A DNA stretch of 64,000 bases from Bergeyella porcorum (GCF_042427575.1 NZ_JBHMFD010000009.1:62001-126000); one strand, 5' to 3'; shown: positions 47,465 to 56,837, numbered from the stretch's first letter. Numbers and translations: made by a program. Notes: generated from the letters alone by a model not told the origin.

Positions 47465-48526
47465 TTAATCGTGAAGGTCATCTTCAATAAAGATGCCATA
47501 GTATGCTGCACCTTCCAATATTTCCTTTTGATTTCTCATTATCAGGATAGGAATATCCCGCAGCAGATGTTCCATCTTATCTGAAACCATAAAGTTTCTA
47601 TAAAATTCGTCTTTATCTATCAAGGAATAAATTTTATCTATAATTTCTCCTGTAATGATGAGTCCTCCTGTTGCTTTCAGTTTCAAAGTCAGGTTATTAG
47701 CCTCTCTTGCAAGGTACTCCAAATAAGTTTGCAATGTAAGTGTTACCAAGCGAGAAGATTTTTCTTTCCCTACTTCCACCAGCACATCGATAAAGTCATT
47801 ATTTTGGATTTTCTCACTAAGCCACGCCTCTTCACGGTGTCTTCCTACATCTCTTAAAAAACGATAGATGTTATATATACCACTTTTATTAAGGACGCTT
47901 TCCCAAGTCACAATACCGTGGATTTTATTCATAAAATGATAAAAACCGACTTCAAAATCATTGCGTGGTGAAAATTCTGTATGCCCTCCCTCGGTAGCGA
48001 AAGGATGGAGAAACTTACCATCAAAGAACAAGCCTGCCTCGCCTAAACCATTTCCAGGAGCCAAGATAGCGGCATTACCTGTACTACTATGGGCGGAAGT
48101 ATGCAAAACTTCAAAATCACTTTCCAAATTATCTGCCAAGCAATAGGCGGTAGCCCTTAAATCATTAATAAGAAAGGCTTTTTCAAAATTAAATTGCTCT
48201 TTTACTTCATTTAAATTGACTATCCAAGGGAGATTGGTAGTTTCACAAATGTTATCCATTACCGGACCAGGAACGGCTACTGAAAGTCGTTTAACACCTT
48301 GCAAGGCATTGTCTTCTATAAAACTTTGTAATAAATCTGCAAATGATGCAAAGTCTGGCGTAGTGTATTTTACTTCAACTTTTTGAAACACTTTCCCTTC
48401 CTTGCTTTCGTACACCGCTAAGGTACTCTCTTCCTTACGAAGGTCAGCCGCAATAATTGTGCAATTTTTATTAACCTCACAGTTGATTCCTGGTGAATAT
48501 AGTGGAAATTTTATATTGGAACTCAT
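47465..48526 (-). CDS. glk: Glucokinase
   Basis: A 353-residue glucokinase of the glk family (PF02685 type), which phosphorylates glucose at C6 with ATP. Motifs: IAADLRKEESTLAVYES (phosphate 1 loop, degenerate DxGG), VPGPVMDN, APGNGLGEAGLFFDGKFLHPFATEGGHTEF with the ATEGGH signature (about residues 165-190), and the C-terminal GLIITGEIIDKIYSLI (adenosine region). It is cytoplasmic. The phosphate 1 loop lacks the usual DIGGT wording, so activity should be considered probable. The gene is next to yceI and an outer membrane protein, without clear link. Confidence 0.88.
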   Translation of the reverse strand: MSSNIKFPLYSPGINCEVNKNCTIIAADLRKEESTLAVYESKEGKVFQKVEVKYTTPDFASFADLLQSFIEDNALQGVKRLSVAVPGPVMDNICETTNLPWIVNLNEVKEQFNFEKAFLINDLRATAYCLADNLESDFEVLHTSAHSSTGNAAILAPGNGLGEAGLFFDGKFLHPFATEGGHTEFSPRNDFEVGFYHFMNKIHGIVTWESVLNKSGIYNIYRFLRDVGRHREEAWLSEKIQNNDFIDVLVEVGKEKSSRLVTLTLQTYLEYLAREANNLTLKLKATGGLIITGEIIDKIYSLIDKDEFYRNFMVSDKMEHLLRDIPILIMRNQKEILEGAAYYGIFIEDDLHD

Positions 48527-48579
48527 AACATATAGTTTGCTCGTAAAGGTAGTAGTTTTTTCATTACCATCAAAAAAAA

Positions 48580-48603
48580 ACCTTTCTCAATTACGAGAAA
48601 GGT
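48580..48603 (-). terminator. Terminator after the 48.6-kb outer membrane protein gene
   Basis: A 9-bp stem (ACCTTTCTC / GAGAAAGGT) with a 6-base loop is followed on the minus strand by nine T. It lies 23 bp after the stop of the barrel gene. Confidence 0.88.
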
Positions 48604-48625
48604 CTAAAAAATTAGTTTCTAAAAC

Positions 48626-49189
48626 TTATTTACCTAATGGAATATTATAGGAAACACCTACTCCCAAAGCACCTACGCTATAATCTTGGTTTCCGATTTT
48701 TCCTTTATCCCCAGTGAAAACTTTTTGATACTGTACCGCAAAGTTCCAATCTTTATTGTGGAAACCGACTTCTGGTTTCAAATAAAACCCACCATCTGGT
48801 CTTTGTACAGTCATATTAGAAGCTACTCTATCACTTCCCGTGATAAAACCATACCCTAAATCAGCACCGAAGTAAAAACCTGTTTTTTTAGGATAAACTC
48901 TTAGTAAAGCAGCTACTGGCACTACTCCGAAATCATTGTTATTGATAGAACCATTCTCTCTACCAAAATAATGATTGTACCCCGTAGCAATACCTAAACC
49001 AAAACCTGGTACTACTAAATTTTGATATGCTACATCAATCCCGATTTTCGCTGATGCATTCTCTGCTGGCACTGCAAAACCAGCATTCACTCCTACTTTT
49101 AGCATATTCGTCATATCTGCACTCTGTGCACTTACTAAACCTGCCGTTACTACTCCTAATGCTAAAACTGTTTTCTTAATTGTTTTCAT
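48626..49189 (-). CDS. Small outer membrane beta-barrel protein
   Basis: A 187-residue OM barrel of the OmpA/OmpX-like porin-family type. A signal peptide ends around GLVSAQS (about residue 21). Strands alternate through the protein (LKVGVNAGFAVPAENASAKIGIDVAYQN, FYFGADLGYGFITGSDRV, YSVGALGVGVSYNI), and the last residues LGVGVSYNIPLGK are as in flavobacterial 'outer membrane protein' families. Its function is unknown. It has its own terminator and lies upstream of fhs on the same strand with a 126-bp gap. Confidence 0.82.
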   Translation of the reverse strand: MKTIKKTVLALGVVTAGLVSAQSADMTNMLKVGVNAGFAVPAENASAKIGIDVAYQNLVVPGFGLGIATGYNHYFGRENGSINNNDFGVVPVAALLRVYPKKTGFYFGADLGYGFITGSDRVASNMTVQRPDGGFYLKPEVGFHNKDWNFAVQYQKVFTGDKGKIGNQDYSVGALGVGVSYNIPLGK

Positions 49190-49315
49190 AATTTTAAAAT
49201 TTTACGTTCCTTCTACATTGGAAAAACTGTGCCAAAAATCACATCACATATTCAAAAAAGCTTTACCAACACAGATATTATACTGAAATTCAAAATTATA
49301 AACTTCCATATTTTC

Positions 49316-50992
49316 TTAGCTCAATCCTGTAATATTACCATCTTTATCGATGTCCATTCCTTCGGCTGCTGGAATATTGGGCAGCCCTGGCATCCTCATC
49401 ATATCTCCCAGGATAGGAATCACAAAGCCTGCTCCTGCGGCAAATTCAAATTCTCTAACGGTGATTTTAAACCCTTCAGGACGCCCAATTTTCTTCTCAT
49501 CATCAGATAGAGATTTTTGTGTTTTTGCCATACATACAGGGGTTTTATCTAGGCCTAAATCGTAAATCACTTTCAGATTGGCTTTAGCCTTTGGAGAATA
49601 AACCACGCCATCGGCACCATAGATTTCAGTTGCAATTTTTTGGATTTTATCCTCCACCTTTTCATTCACATCATATAGAGGTTGGAAGTTGTTACCATAA
49701 GTTTCTGTAGCGGCTACCACTTCGTTTGCCAGATCTATCATTCCCTCTCCTCCTTTGGTAAACTCTTCTGCAATAATGGCTTTCACACCCATTTTTTCGC
49801 ATTCGGATTGGATGAAAGCCAGCTCCTCCTCTGCATCGGTAGCAAAGCGATTGATAGCCACCACAGGTTTCAATTGCAGTTTGGTGTAGTTTTCAATATG
49901 TTTTTTAAGGTTATCAATTCCTTTGGTAAGGGCTTCCATATTAGGATGTTCATATTCTCCTTTTTTAGCACCTCCGTGGTATCTCAATGCTCTTACCGTG
50001 GCTACAATTACCATAGCAGCTGGTTTAAAGCCCGCATAATGACACTTGATATGGACAAATTTCTCTGCTCCTAAATCTGCTCCAAAGCCAGCTTCTGTTA
50101 CTACAAAATCAGCAAGAGAAAGTCCCATTTTCGTCGCAATAATGGTATTGGTACCTTGGGCGATGTTGGCGAAAGGTCCTCCGTGAAGAATGGCTGGATT
50201 TCCTTCTAAGGTCTGCACCAGATTGGGTTTTATAGCATCTTTCAGCAATATTGCCATAGCACCTTCTGCTTTCAAGTCTCGGGCATAGACTGGCTTTTTA
50301 TCGTATGTATAACCTATGAAGATATTTCCCAAACGCTGTTTTAAATCCTCAAAATCTTTACTCATACAAAGAATTGCCATCACTTCTGATGCTGGCGTGA
50401 TATTGAATCCTTCCTCTCTTGGTATGCCATTGGTAGAACCGCCTAAGCCAACTACAATGTGACGGAGTGAGCGGTCATTCATATCCATTACCCTTTTCCA
50501 GACAATGGTTCTTGGATCTATATTTAAGCTATATTTTTTGTTTTGAAGGTTATTATCTATTAGTGCTGAAAGCAGATTGTTAGCTTTTTCTATGGCTGCA
50601 AAGTCGCCTGTAAAATGTAGATTGATATCCACCATAGGAATCACCTGAGCGTACCCCCCTCCTGCAGCTCCTCCTTTGATGCCAAAAACAGGCCCTAAAC
50701 TCGGCTCACGAAGTACGGCCACAGCATTTTTTCCAATTTTATTCAGTCCGTCACAAAGCCCTACAGAGACGGTTGTTTTGCCTTCTCCTGCTGGGGTTGG
50801 ATTGATGGCAGAGACCAAAATGAGTTTAGACTGTTTTATCTTCTCTTCATCAATGTATGACAATGGCAATTTGGCTTTATATTTTCCATAAAATTCCAAA
50901 TCATCTTCTGCAATATTGATTTTTTTCGCAATATCTTTAATTGGTTTTATATCTGCCCTCTGGGCAATTTCTAAATCTGTAGAAAAACTCAT
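49316..50992 (-). CDS. fhs: Formate--tetrahydrofolate ligase
   Basis: A 558-residue formyl-tetrahydrofolate synthetase, which makes 10-formyl-THF from formate, THF and ATP. Family landmarks: TPAGEGKTTVSVGL (P-loop, about residues 66-79), GAAGGGYAQVIPM (about 107-119), NIAQGTNTIIATK, TEAGFGADLGAEKFVHIKC (about 300-318) and LPNIPAAEGMDIDKDGNITGLS (C-terminus). Full length is present. It stands alone in the cytoplasmic one-carbon pathway. A -7 box TAAATTTG lies at 51015-51022 on the minus strand. Assignment certain. Confidence 0.97.
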   Translation of the reverse strand: MSFSTDLEIAQRADIKPIKDIAKKINIAEDDLEFYGKYKAKLPLSYIDEEKIKQSKLILVSAINPTPAGEGKTTVSVGLCDGLNKIGKNAVAVLREPSLGPVFGIKGGAAGGGYAQVIPMVDINLHFTGDFAAIEKANNLLSALIDNNLQNKKYSLNIDPRTIVWKRVMDMNDRSLRHIVVGLGGSTNGIPREEGFNITPASEVMAILCMSKDFEDLKQRLGNIFIGYTYDKKPVYARDLKAEGAMAILLKDAIKPNLVQTLEGNPAILHGGPFANIAQGTNTIIATKMGLSLADFVVTEAGFGADLGAEKFVHIKCHYAGFKPAAMVIVATVRALRYHGGAKKGEYEHPNMEALTKGIDNLKKHIENYTKLQLKPVVAINRFATDAEEELAFIQSECEKMGVKAIIAEEFTKGGEGMIDLANEVVAATETYGNNFQPLYDVNEKVEDKIQKIATEIYGADGVVYSPKAKANLKVIYDLGLDKTPVCMAKTQKSLSDDEKKIGRPEGFKITVREFEFAAGAGFVIPILGDMMRMPGLPNIPAAEGMDIDKDGNITGLS

Positions 50993-51098
50993 TTTATTAT
51001 TTTTTTGGTTTTCACAAATTTAATTTTTATTGAGAAAATAGGCATCATCATAGAGTTTGAGATTTATCATATCATAGAAAAAAATTATCCTTCCTCTA

Positions 51099-51130
51099 TT
51101 GATACGAACCTGATAAAATCAATATATTTG
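51099..51130 (+). promoter_or_regulatory. Promoter for the acyltransferase gene
   Basis: TTG (51099-51101) and TATATTTG (51123-51130) stand 21 bp apart, close to the Bacteroidota consensus, 50 bp before the ATG at 51181. It may drive the downstream menaquinone-linked genes as well. Confidence 0.65.
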
Positions 51131-51180
51131 TAAAAAATATCTCTCAGTGAGGGTTTGGTTTTTAATAAAATTTTAAACAA

Positions 51181-51753
51181 ATGAAAAAACTTCTTGGTAG
51201 CCTGATACTCAAATTAATGGGATGGAAAGTGGTATTGCACGGTGATGTGAACAACCTTGACCGCTGCATCTTGGTGGTGGCTCCACATACCCACAATTCT
51301 GAATACCTCCTCGGTAATTTTGCCTATTGGAAATTGGGAAAACCCCTGAAAATCATCATCAAAGATGCTCATACTAAAGCTTGGTACGGCAGTATAGTAA
51401 AGGGATTGGGAGGCATTGGTATAGACCGTTCTCAAAAAAACGATTTGGTAAACTTTGTAGCTAAACAATTTGAAAAAGAAGATTTTAGCCTTGTAATTAC
51501 CCCTGAAGGTACCAGAAGTTGGGTTCCTAAATGGCGAAAAGGATTCTACCATATGGCAATGACTGCCAAAGTACCGATGGTGTTGGCAGCGGGAGATTTC
51601 AAACGAAAAATCATTTATCTTGGTTATCAAATTCCTTTTGAGGAAATTCAGAATATGTCCTATGAGGAAATCCTAAAAAAAATTAGCGATTACTATAAGA
51701 AATATGACATCCATCCAAAAGTTCCTGAAAACTGGAATCCGGAGATTAGCTAG
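51181..51753 (+). CDS. PlsC-like glycerol acyltransferase
   Basis: A 190-residue lysophosphatidic acid acyltransferase-type enzyme of the 1-acyl-glycerol-3-phosphate family. The first catalytic block reads VVAPHTHNSEYLLG (about residues 37-50) instead of the usual HX4D; here the acidic residue is Glu, an HX4E variant. The second block EGTRSWVPKWRKGFYHMA (about 110-127) with the EGTR motif is normal. The N-terminus is amphipathic, and there is no classic membrane helix. The enzyme would acylate lipid precursors at the membrane. Identity of the acceptor is unknown. The Glu replacement does not prove inactivity. It is followed at 63 bp by the thioesterase gene. Confidence 0.8.
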   Translation: MKKLLGSLILKLMGWKVVLHGDVNNLDRCILVVAPHTHNSEYLLGNFAYWKLGKPLKIIIKDAHTKAWYGSIVKGLGGIGIDRSQKNDLVNFVAKQFEKEDFSLVITPEGTRSWVPKWRKGFYHMAMTAKVPMVLAAGDFKRKIIYLGYQIPFEEIQNMSYEEILKKISDYYKKYDIHPKVPENWNPEIS

Positions 51754-51816
51754 TTAATGGTTAATTATTAATTATTAATGGTTAATTCATTTTTTTCAAT
51801 TTAATTTAAACATCTA

Positions 51817-52251
51817 ATGACAGAAGAAAGAAAAAAAGAAATCTTAGATAGACTCAATAATTGGGGTACTGAAACATTGGGGCACACCCTAGAAATCACA
51901 TTTGTAGATGTAGATGATGATTCTCTTACTGCTACAATGCCCGTAACGCCAAGGGTGCATCAGCCTTATGGTATTTTGCACGGTGGAGCAAATGTGGCTC
52001 TTGCAGAAACGCTGGGCTCTTGCCTTTCCGTGCTTCACATTGATACGGAAAAATTTGCTCCCGTAGGCACCAATATCAATAGCAACCATCTGAGAGCTAA
52101 AAAAGATGGCATCGTAACGGGGAAAGCTACTTTTATCCGCAAAGGGCATACCATCCACGTTTCACAGATTGAAATTCGTGATGAAAGAGGCAACCTTACC
52201 AATCATACCACGATGACCAATAACATTATTCCTCTAAATAAATTGAGCTAA
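51817..52251 (+). CDS. PaaI-type hotdog thioesterase, probably DHNA-CoA hydrolase (MenI)
   Basis: A 144-residue hotdog thioesterase. The catalytic block is HQPYGILHGGANVALAETLGS (about residues 48-68), with the conserved Gln/Glu and HGG. It has the length of 1,4-dihydroxy-2-naphthoyl-CoA thioesterases. A single base separates it from the isochorismate-synthase gene, so a menaquinone biosynthesis role (MenI) is likely, though PaaI-like aromatic thioesterase is an alternative. It is cytoplasmic. No operon promoter is seen directly before it. Confidence 0.82.
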   Translation: MTEERKKEILDRLNNWGTETLGHTLEITFVDVDDDSLTATMPVTPRVHQPYGILHGGANVALAETLGSCLSVLHIDTEKFAPVGTNINSNHLRAKKDGIVTGKATFIRKGHTIHVSQIEIRDERGNLTNHTTMTNNIIPLNKLS

Positions 52252-52252
52252 A

Positions 52253-53248
52253 ATGGTAATTTTCAGATTACCATACGATGACAAATTCTATACTTTGAAC
52301 CTCAACTCTACAGATGAAAACTCTGTGGAGTGGGTGTCTTTTGATGAAGCTACAAGGCTGGGCTTTTCTGGTGAAATGCAAGAAATATCCGCAGAAACCC
52401 TGCTGAGCCAACCATTATTATCATCTCATCTTGAACCTATTGAAACCGCAGAAGAGGAAGAAAGTCGCGAAACCTATCTGAATAAAATAACCCAAGCCAT
52501 CCAATTTATCAATGAACAGCAGTTGCAAAAATTGGTAATTTCCAGAAAAAAAGAAATTCGTTTTACTCAGATTTCAGATTCTAAAAGCATTTCTTTAACC
52601 CAGACTTTCCTTAATCTCTGCAACAGCTATCCCAATGCTTTTGTCTATCTTCTGAATGACAAAGTCTGCTGGATGGGAGCTTTCTCCGAGCTTTTAGGAA
52701 AATACAACAAACAGACTTCTGAGTTTGAAACAATGAGCCTTGCGGGCACCATTCCCATCAGTGGAACTTGGACCAAAAAAGAAATCGAGGAACAAAAACC
52801 CGTTACCCAATTCATTGAAAATATTTTAAAACAATACAGCGAAACACTTTCTATCTCTGAAACTTACGACCATATCTCTGGAAACATCAAACATCTTCGC
52901 ACCGATTTTAAAAGTTTTATTGCTCCCAAGGATTTGGAATCGCTCATCTCTGAGCTTCATCCTACTCCTGCGGTATGTGGTATTCCTAAAACCATTTGTA
53001 AAGAAGCCATCCGAAAATTGGAAAAACACGATAGAAAATTTTACGCTGGCTACATCCGTGTAGAAACTGAAAGTGAAATACTCTATTTCGTAAATCTCCG
53101 CTGTGGAGAGTTCCGCCCTGATGGTGCCTCACTGTATGTAGGCGGTGGTATTACAGCACTAAGCCACCCCGAAAAGGAGTGGCTGGAAACCGAACTAAAA
53201 TCGGAAGCTATTCTGAAAAACTTGGCTATTTGCGAGGAGGCAACTTAG
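52253..53248 (+). CDS. menF: Isochorismate synthase (MenF/EntC-like)
   Basis: A 331-residue chorismate-binding enzyme. After a short N-terminal domain (1-85), the chorismate domain includes VISRKKEIRF, CWMGAFSELLGKY with its Glu (about residues 141-153), MSLAGTIPISGTW (about 162-174), PTPAVCGIPKTICKEAI and KFYAGYIRVETES, and RCGEF (about 285). The role is conversion of chorismate to isochorismate, the first step of menaquinone synthesis. It is shorter than E. coli MenF (about 430), a common Bacteroidota form. The pair with the MenI-like gene (1-bp gap) supports this. Its last 23 bp overlap a convergent small membrane gene. Confidence 0.88.
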   Translation: MVIFRLPYDDKFYTLNLNSTDENSVEWVSFDEATRLGFSGEMQEISAETLLSQPLLSSHLEPIETAEEEESRETYLNKITQAIQFINEQQLQKLVISRKKEIRFTQISDSKSISLTQTFLNLCNSYPNAFVYLLNDKVCWMGAFSELLGKYNKQTSEFETMSLAGTIPISGTWTKKEIEEQKPVTQFIENILKQYSETLSISETYDHISGNIKHLRTDFKSFIAPKDLESLISELHPTPAVCGIPKTICKEAIRKLEKHDRKFYAGYIRVETESEILYFVNLRCGEFRPDGASLYVGGGITALSHPEKEWLETELKSEAILKNLAICEEAT

Positions 53249-53420
53249 ACCAAGTATTGAGGACATACACTACCAAAATCCCCACAATCCCTGCAACAAT
53301 AGAAAAGATGTACTTGGTATTGTCCTCGTGCAATACTCCGATGGACCATTCTATCGCGTAAAGATTGATGGCAACAAGCAGTACAAAAACTGCAAGAAAA
53401 ACTTGATAAACTCTTTGCAT
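53226..53420 (-). CDS. Small conserved membrane protein
   Basis: A 64-residue protein with two membrane segments: VYQVFLAVFVLLVAINLYAI (about 4-23) and YIFSIVAGIVGILVVYVLNTW (about 37-57), with a basic C-terminal tail KLPPRK. I do not recognise its function. It overlaps the menF 3' end by 23 bp, convergent. It precedes marC on the same strand at 12 bp, so it may be co-transcribed with it. A real gene is likely from the hydrophobic pattern and topology, not from homology. Confidence 0.7.
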   Translation of the reverse strand: MQRVYQVFLAVFVLLVAINLYAIEWSIGVLHEDNTKYIFSIVAGIVGILVVYVLNTWSKLPPRK

Positions 53421-53432
53421 AATATTTAAGAT

Positions 53433-54029
53433 TTAGTTAGCATAAGTTTGGAATAATTGTGCAAAATTCGCTGTAAATAGTTTAATAGAAATTGCCAATA
53501 ATATAATTCCAAATACTTTTTCTAACACCTTTAAGGTTCCTACACCCAGTTTTCGTTCAATCCAATTGGCAGATTTCAGCACCACATATACCAAAAGGCA
53601 GTTGAGAATAATCCCCAAAATAATATTAATATCGTGGTACTCTGCTTTTAGGGAAAGCGTTGTTGTTAGCGTTCCTGCCCCTGCAATAAGCGGAAATGCA
53701 ATAGGAACAATGGATGCAGATTTCACCTCTTCTGTTTTCTGGATTTGCAATCCTAAAATCATTTCCACAGCAATGATGAATAAGACAAACGCCCCTGCAA
53801 TAGCGAAGGAATTGACATCTATCCCTATAAAACTAAGGATTTTTTTACCTACGAATAAAAATGCAATCATCAATGCTCCTGCTACAACGGCAGCTTTTCC
53901 AGATTCTATTTTTCCAAATTTTTGCTTTAAACTTACGATAATCGGGATAGAACCCACAATATCAATTACCGCAAATAACACCATAAAACAGGTCAAAGTT
54001 TCCTTTAAATCAATATGCTCTAACAACAT
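53433..54029 (-). CDS. MarC-family integral membrane protein
   Basis: A 198-residue MarC/UPF0056 protein with six predicted membrane helices. Family signs: CFMVLFAVIDIVGSIPIIVSL (about residues 15-35), IAVEMILG and the conserved PIAFPLIAGAGTLTTTL (about 107-123). The transport substrate is not known; despite the old name, it does not confer antibiotic resistance in E. coli. It shares its strand with the short membrane gene. The 5' end is 51 bp from the batD stop region. Assignment is strong. Confidence 0.9.
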   Translation of the reverse strand: MLLEHIDLKETLTCFMVLFAVIDIVGSIPIIVSLKQKFGKIESGKAAVVAGALMIAFLFVGKKILSFIGIDVNSFAIAGAFVLFIIAVEMILGLQIQKTEEVKSASIVPIAFPLIAGAGTLTTTLSLKAEYHDINIILGIILNCLLVYVVLKSANWIERKLGVGTLKVLEKVFGIILLAISIKLFTANFAQLFQTYAN

Positions 54030-54079
54030 TGGACTATTTGTTTTTTTTATATTTGCAAAAGTAGCAATATTTTAAGCTA

Positions 54080-55819
54080 TCACGCAATATCCGAAAACAA
54101 TTTTATCGCTTTATCCAACAGTTGTTTTAGATTTTCTTTTTCCGAAAACGGAGCATATTTTTCTATTTCCACCTGATGCAAAAGGTGCTGATACTCCTCT
54201 GCAATGGTACTTCCCTTAGCGGTTTCAAAGTATTGTTTCAAGGTTTTTTGATATTTCATAGAAACCAAACGCTCTGCATCATTTTTCAAGCTTTCTAAAG
54301 CGGTGAAAAATGCCGTTTTATCGCCTTCTTCATATTGTTTTTCAAGAAAGTCTATTCCAGCCTCTAGGTCTATTACCATTTTTTTTCTTAGCTCGGCTTC
54401 GGTTTCCGCTACACTTCCCAAAGAAATATTTTCTCTACGGAGATTCGTACGCTTGTACTTCCTATACCTTGAAAGGATAAAGAGCATCAAGATAAAGAAT
54501 ATCCCTATCAAAGAATAATTTCCCAAAAGGGTTTTCCAATTGATTTTTTCTTTCTCTTGAATTTTATACTTTTTCACCTCTACAATAGGCGTATTGACAT
54601 TATCCAAAACATTATTGGTAAGCTCATTGACTTTCTCTATAGTGGTTTTAGCATTGGCAATTTGCTCTGGCGAAAGTACCGTGATACGCAATGTACTAGC
54701 ACCAACCTCTACATAGCGGTGCTTCTGAGGACTAAAATACGAAAAGGCTTCCGTGGCAATGTCTATTTCTCCAGATTTTTTGGGAATTAAAACATATTGT
54801 GCTATCACTTCCCCTTTCATACCGTGCCGATGTTCTCTGAGATGAGAGGTAATTTTAGGCTGGTATAATGTGTAATTTTCAGATTTTACAATTTTAGGCA
54901 ATTGGGAAGCATCTATATTTCCTTCCCCTTTTAGTTTTACCTGAATATCAATAGGTTTATTCACTTCTATTCTATCCGAAGGTGACGACTGACTAAGACT
55001 AAGGTGATAGTGTCCCACTGCATTATCATAGCTTTTAGGAGCGTTATCTGGTAATTTTTTTACATTAAGTCTTACAGGGTTGGACTGGATTTTTTCCGTT
55101 CTGTTGCCACCTTCATTGAAGGTTACTGATGCTGCTGGGAGATTAATTTTCCCCTCCGAATTGGGAACCACCATTGCTTTGGCTATCACCTGAGATGCCA
55201 TATTGGCTCTTTGCTGAATTTCTGACCGCTCATAGCTTACAGACACCACCTCTACCCCATCGCGATGAGGAAAACTTACCTTGCCAAATCGTCTTAAATC
55301 ATTAAAATCTTTGCTGTAGGCTCTTACGATAACAATGGTAGGCTGGTTTCTGTACACCTCTGTATCTTGCAATTCCATATTGAGGTAAACGCCTTCTGAT
55401 GGATTCTCTGCCAAGGCTTTCTTGCTAAAATCGCCTTCCTTTACATTGATGTAAAAGGGTTCAGATTTATAAATTTTCCCGTTTACAGTAATCAATGCGG
55501 AGCCAATGAGTATTTTCCCTGGTTGCTTCGGTTCTAAGACATATTCATAGACCAACTGCCGAACCAAAACCTTGGACTGCGGGTCTTCAAACATATTCCT
55601 CACAGAGCCTTCTGCCACTTTATTAAACTTGGATAAATCCGGCATTCTGAGAGGCGTTTCGGGGACATTTTCGCTCCCTATAATTTCCTGCACAATGGTA
55701 AGGACAAAGGTTTCCTTTCCATTGAGTTCCCTTTTGCTCACATCAGACACTACGCTCACCTGTCCATAGGTAAGTATGGATGCAAAAACAAAAAAGAAAT
55801 ATTGCAGTTTCGCGTTCAT
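54080..55819 (-). CDS. batD: BatD-family protein
   Basis: A 579-residue BatD-family protein with an N-terminal signal peptide (YFFFVFASILTYGQV, about 5-20), three or more Ig-like/BatD repeats (about 25-330), and one C-terminal membrane helix (about 440-460, YSLIGIFFILMLFILSRY) with a cytoplasmic helical tail (about 465-579). It is thought to be the periplasmic part of the Bat system that supports oxygen tolerance and envelope maintenance with BatA/B and MoxR. It abuts batC (start directly after its stop). The last gene of the bat operon. Family certain, detailed role unknown. Confidence 0.92.
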   Translation of the reverse strand: MNAKLQYFFFVFASILTYGQVSVVSDVSKRELNGKETFVLTIVQEIIGSENVPETPLRMPDLSKFNKVAEGSVRNMFEDPQSKVLVRQLVYEYVLEPKQPGKILIGSALITVNGKIYKSEPFYINVKEGDFSKKALAENPSEGVYLNMELQDTEVYRNQPTIVIVRAYSKDFNDLRRFGKVSFPHRDGVEVVSVSYERSEIQQRANMASQVIAKAMVVPNSEGKINLPAASVTFNEGGNRTEKIQSNPVRLNVKKLPDNAPKSYDNAVGHYHLSLSQSSPSDRIEVNKPIDIQVKLKGEGNIDASQLPKIVKSENYTLYQPKITSHLREHRHGMKGEVIAQYVLIPKKSGEIDIATEAFSYFSPQKHRYVEVGASTLRITVLSPEQIANAKTTIEKVNELTNNVLDNVNTPIVEVKKYKIQEKEKINWKTLLGNYSLIGIFFILMLFILSRYRKYKRTNLRRENISLGSVAETEAELRKKMVIDLEAGIDFLEKQYEEGDKTAFFTALESLKNDAERLVSMKYQKTLKQYFETAKGSTIAEEYQHLLHQVEIEKYAPFSEKENLKQLLDKAIKLFSDIA

Positions 55820-56545
55820 TTACCAATCTTTCTCATTGCTTCTTGGCATAGAGTATGAGTTTTTGTTTAATATTTTTCTGGCGGTTTCTTGTTCTTTACC
55901 TTCTATTCTATTGAGCAGAGCCTCTTGTTCATCCTTAGGCATACCTTTTTGCTGAGGAGCTGGCGAATTTTGTTCCTGCTCATCTCCCTTGCCTTCGTTA
56001 TGCTTCTGTTGCCCTCCGTTGCCTTGTTTAGGATTGTTTTGCTCTTTTTGTTGGTCTTGGTTGTCTCCCCCTTTTCCACCTTTATTATCATCTTGATTCT
56101 GTTGCTGATTTTCTTTTTCTTTCAGCTTGGCAATTTCGTAATTTTTACGAATGGTTTCATTGTAAGGGTCTTGTTTTAAGGCTTGCTTGTACAGCTGAGC
56201 CGCTTTGTTTGCATTCTGGGTTTGCATATAGACATTGCCCTGATTGTACAATGCTGCCACTTTATGCTCTTTAGTAGATGCTAGCTGAGCTGCCTTTTCA
56301 TATTCGGAGGCGGCTTCTTCGTACTTTTTTTGTTTATAGAGGGCATTGCCCAGATTGTAATGGGCGACGAAATCCTTGGGATTTTTGGTAGCAGCATCCA
56401 TAAAATGAGAGACAGAACGCTCAAAGTTTCCTTTCTCGTACTGCTGATTTCCTTTATGAATAAGAGCGGCATAACGCTCCTGTGCATTGCTCCAAAAAAA
56501 GCCAAAGAGTATAAATATATATGCTATATGAATTCTTTTTACCAT
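55820..56545 (-). CDS. batC: BatC-type tetratricopeptide protein
   Basis: A 241-residue TPR protein. A signal peptide (about 1-21) is followed by three to four TPR units (ALIHKGNQQYEKGNFERSVSHFMDAATKNP, AHYNLGNALYKQKKYEEAASEYEKAAQL, LYNQGNVYMQTQNANKAAQLYKQALKQDP) to about residue 135. A long Gln/Asn/Lys-rich disordered segment (about 145-215) comes next and a short C-terminal helix. In the Bat system BatC binds BatB/other Bat proteins. The gene abuts batD and is separated from batB by 406 bp containing a 42-bp repeat array. A -7-like TACTTTTG is at 56554-56561, but it leaves almost no leader. Confidence 0.9.
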   Translation of the reverse strand: MVKRIHIAYIFILFGFFWSNAQERYAALIHKGNQQYEKGNFERSVSHFMDAATKNPKDFVAHYNLGNALYKQKKYEEAASEYEKAAQLASTKEHKVAALYNQGNVYMQTQNANKAAQLYKQALKQDPYNETIRKNYEIAKLKEKENQQQNQDDNKGGKGGDNQDQQKEQNNPKQGNGGQQKHNEGKGDEQEQNSPAPQQKGMPKDEQEALLNRIEGKEQETARKILNKNSYSMPRSNEKDW

Positions 56546-56597
56546 TATTGGTACAAAAGTATTTCTTTTATTGTTAAAAAACTGAAGTTCAATCGTT

Positions 56598-56662
56598 AAA
56601 ATTTGGTTAAAAAATAGAGGGTAGAGGTTAGAGGTTAGATTTTAGAGGTTAGAGGTTAGAGA
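56598..56662. repeat. TTAGAGG heptamer repeats in the bat gap
   Basis: GTAGAGGTTAGAGGTTAGA and TTTTAGAGGTTAGAGG units directly before the 42-bp array, between batC and batB. Same unit as at 3.0, 41.4 and 62.6 kb. Confidence 0.8.
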
Positions 56663-56669
56663 GTAAGAT

Positions 56670-56837
56670 GATTACAATCAGCCTTGTTTGTCTTTTCCGA
56701 CTGCTGTATTTGATTACAATCAACCTTGTTTATCCTTTCCGACTGCTGTATTTGATTACAATCAACCTTGTTTATCCTTTCCGACTGCTGTATTTGATTA
56801 CAATCAACCTTGTTTGTCCTTTCCGACTGTTGCATTT
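56670..56837. repeat. Four 42-bp tandem repeats inside the bat operon
   Basis: Four copies start at 56670, 56712, 56754 and 56796, each about GATTACAATCAACCTTGTTT followed by TCCTTTCCGACTGCTGTATT, nearly identical. The period of 42 bp is twice 21. The frames are open but encode only a hydrophobic 14-residue repeat with no homologue known to me, so they are not taken as genes. The 56546-56951 gap holds no other feature. Confidence 0.9.
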
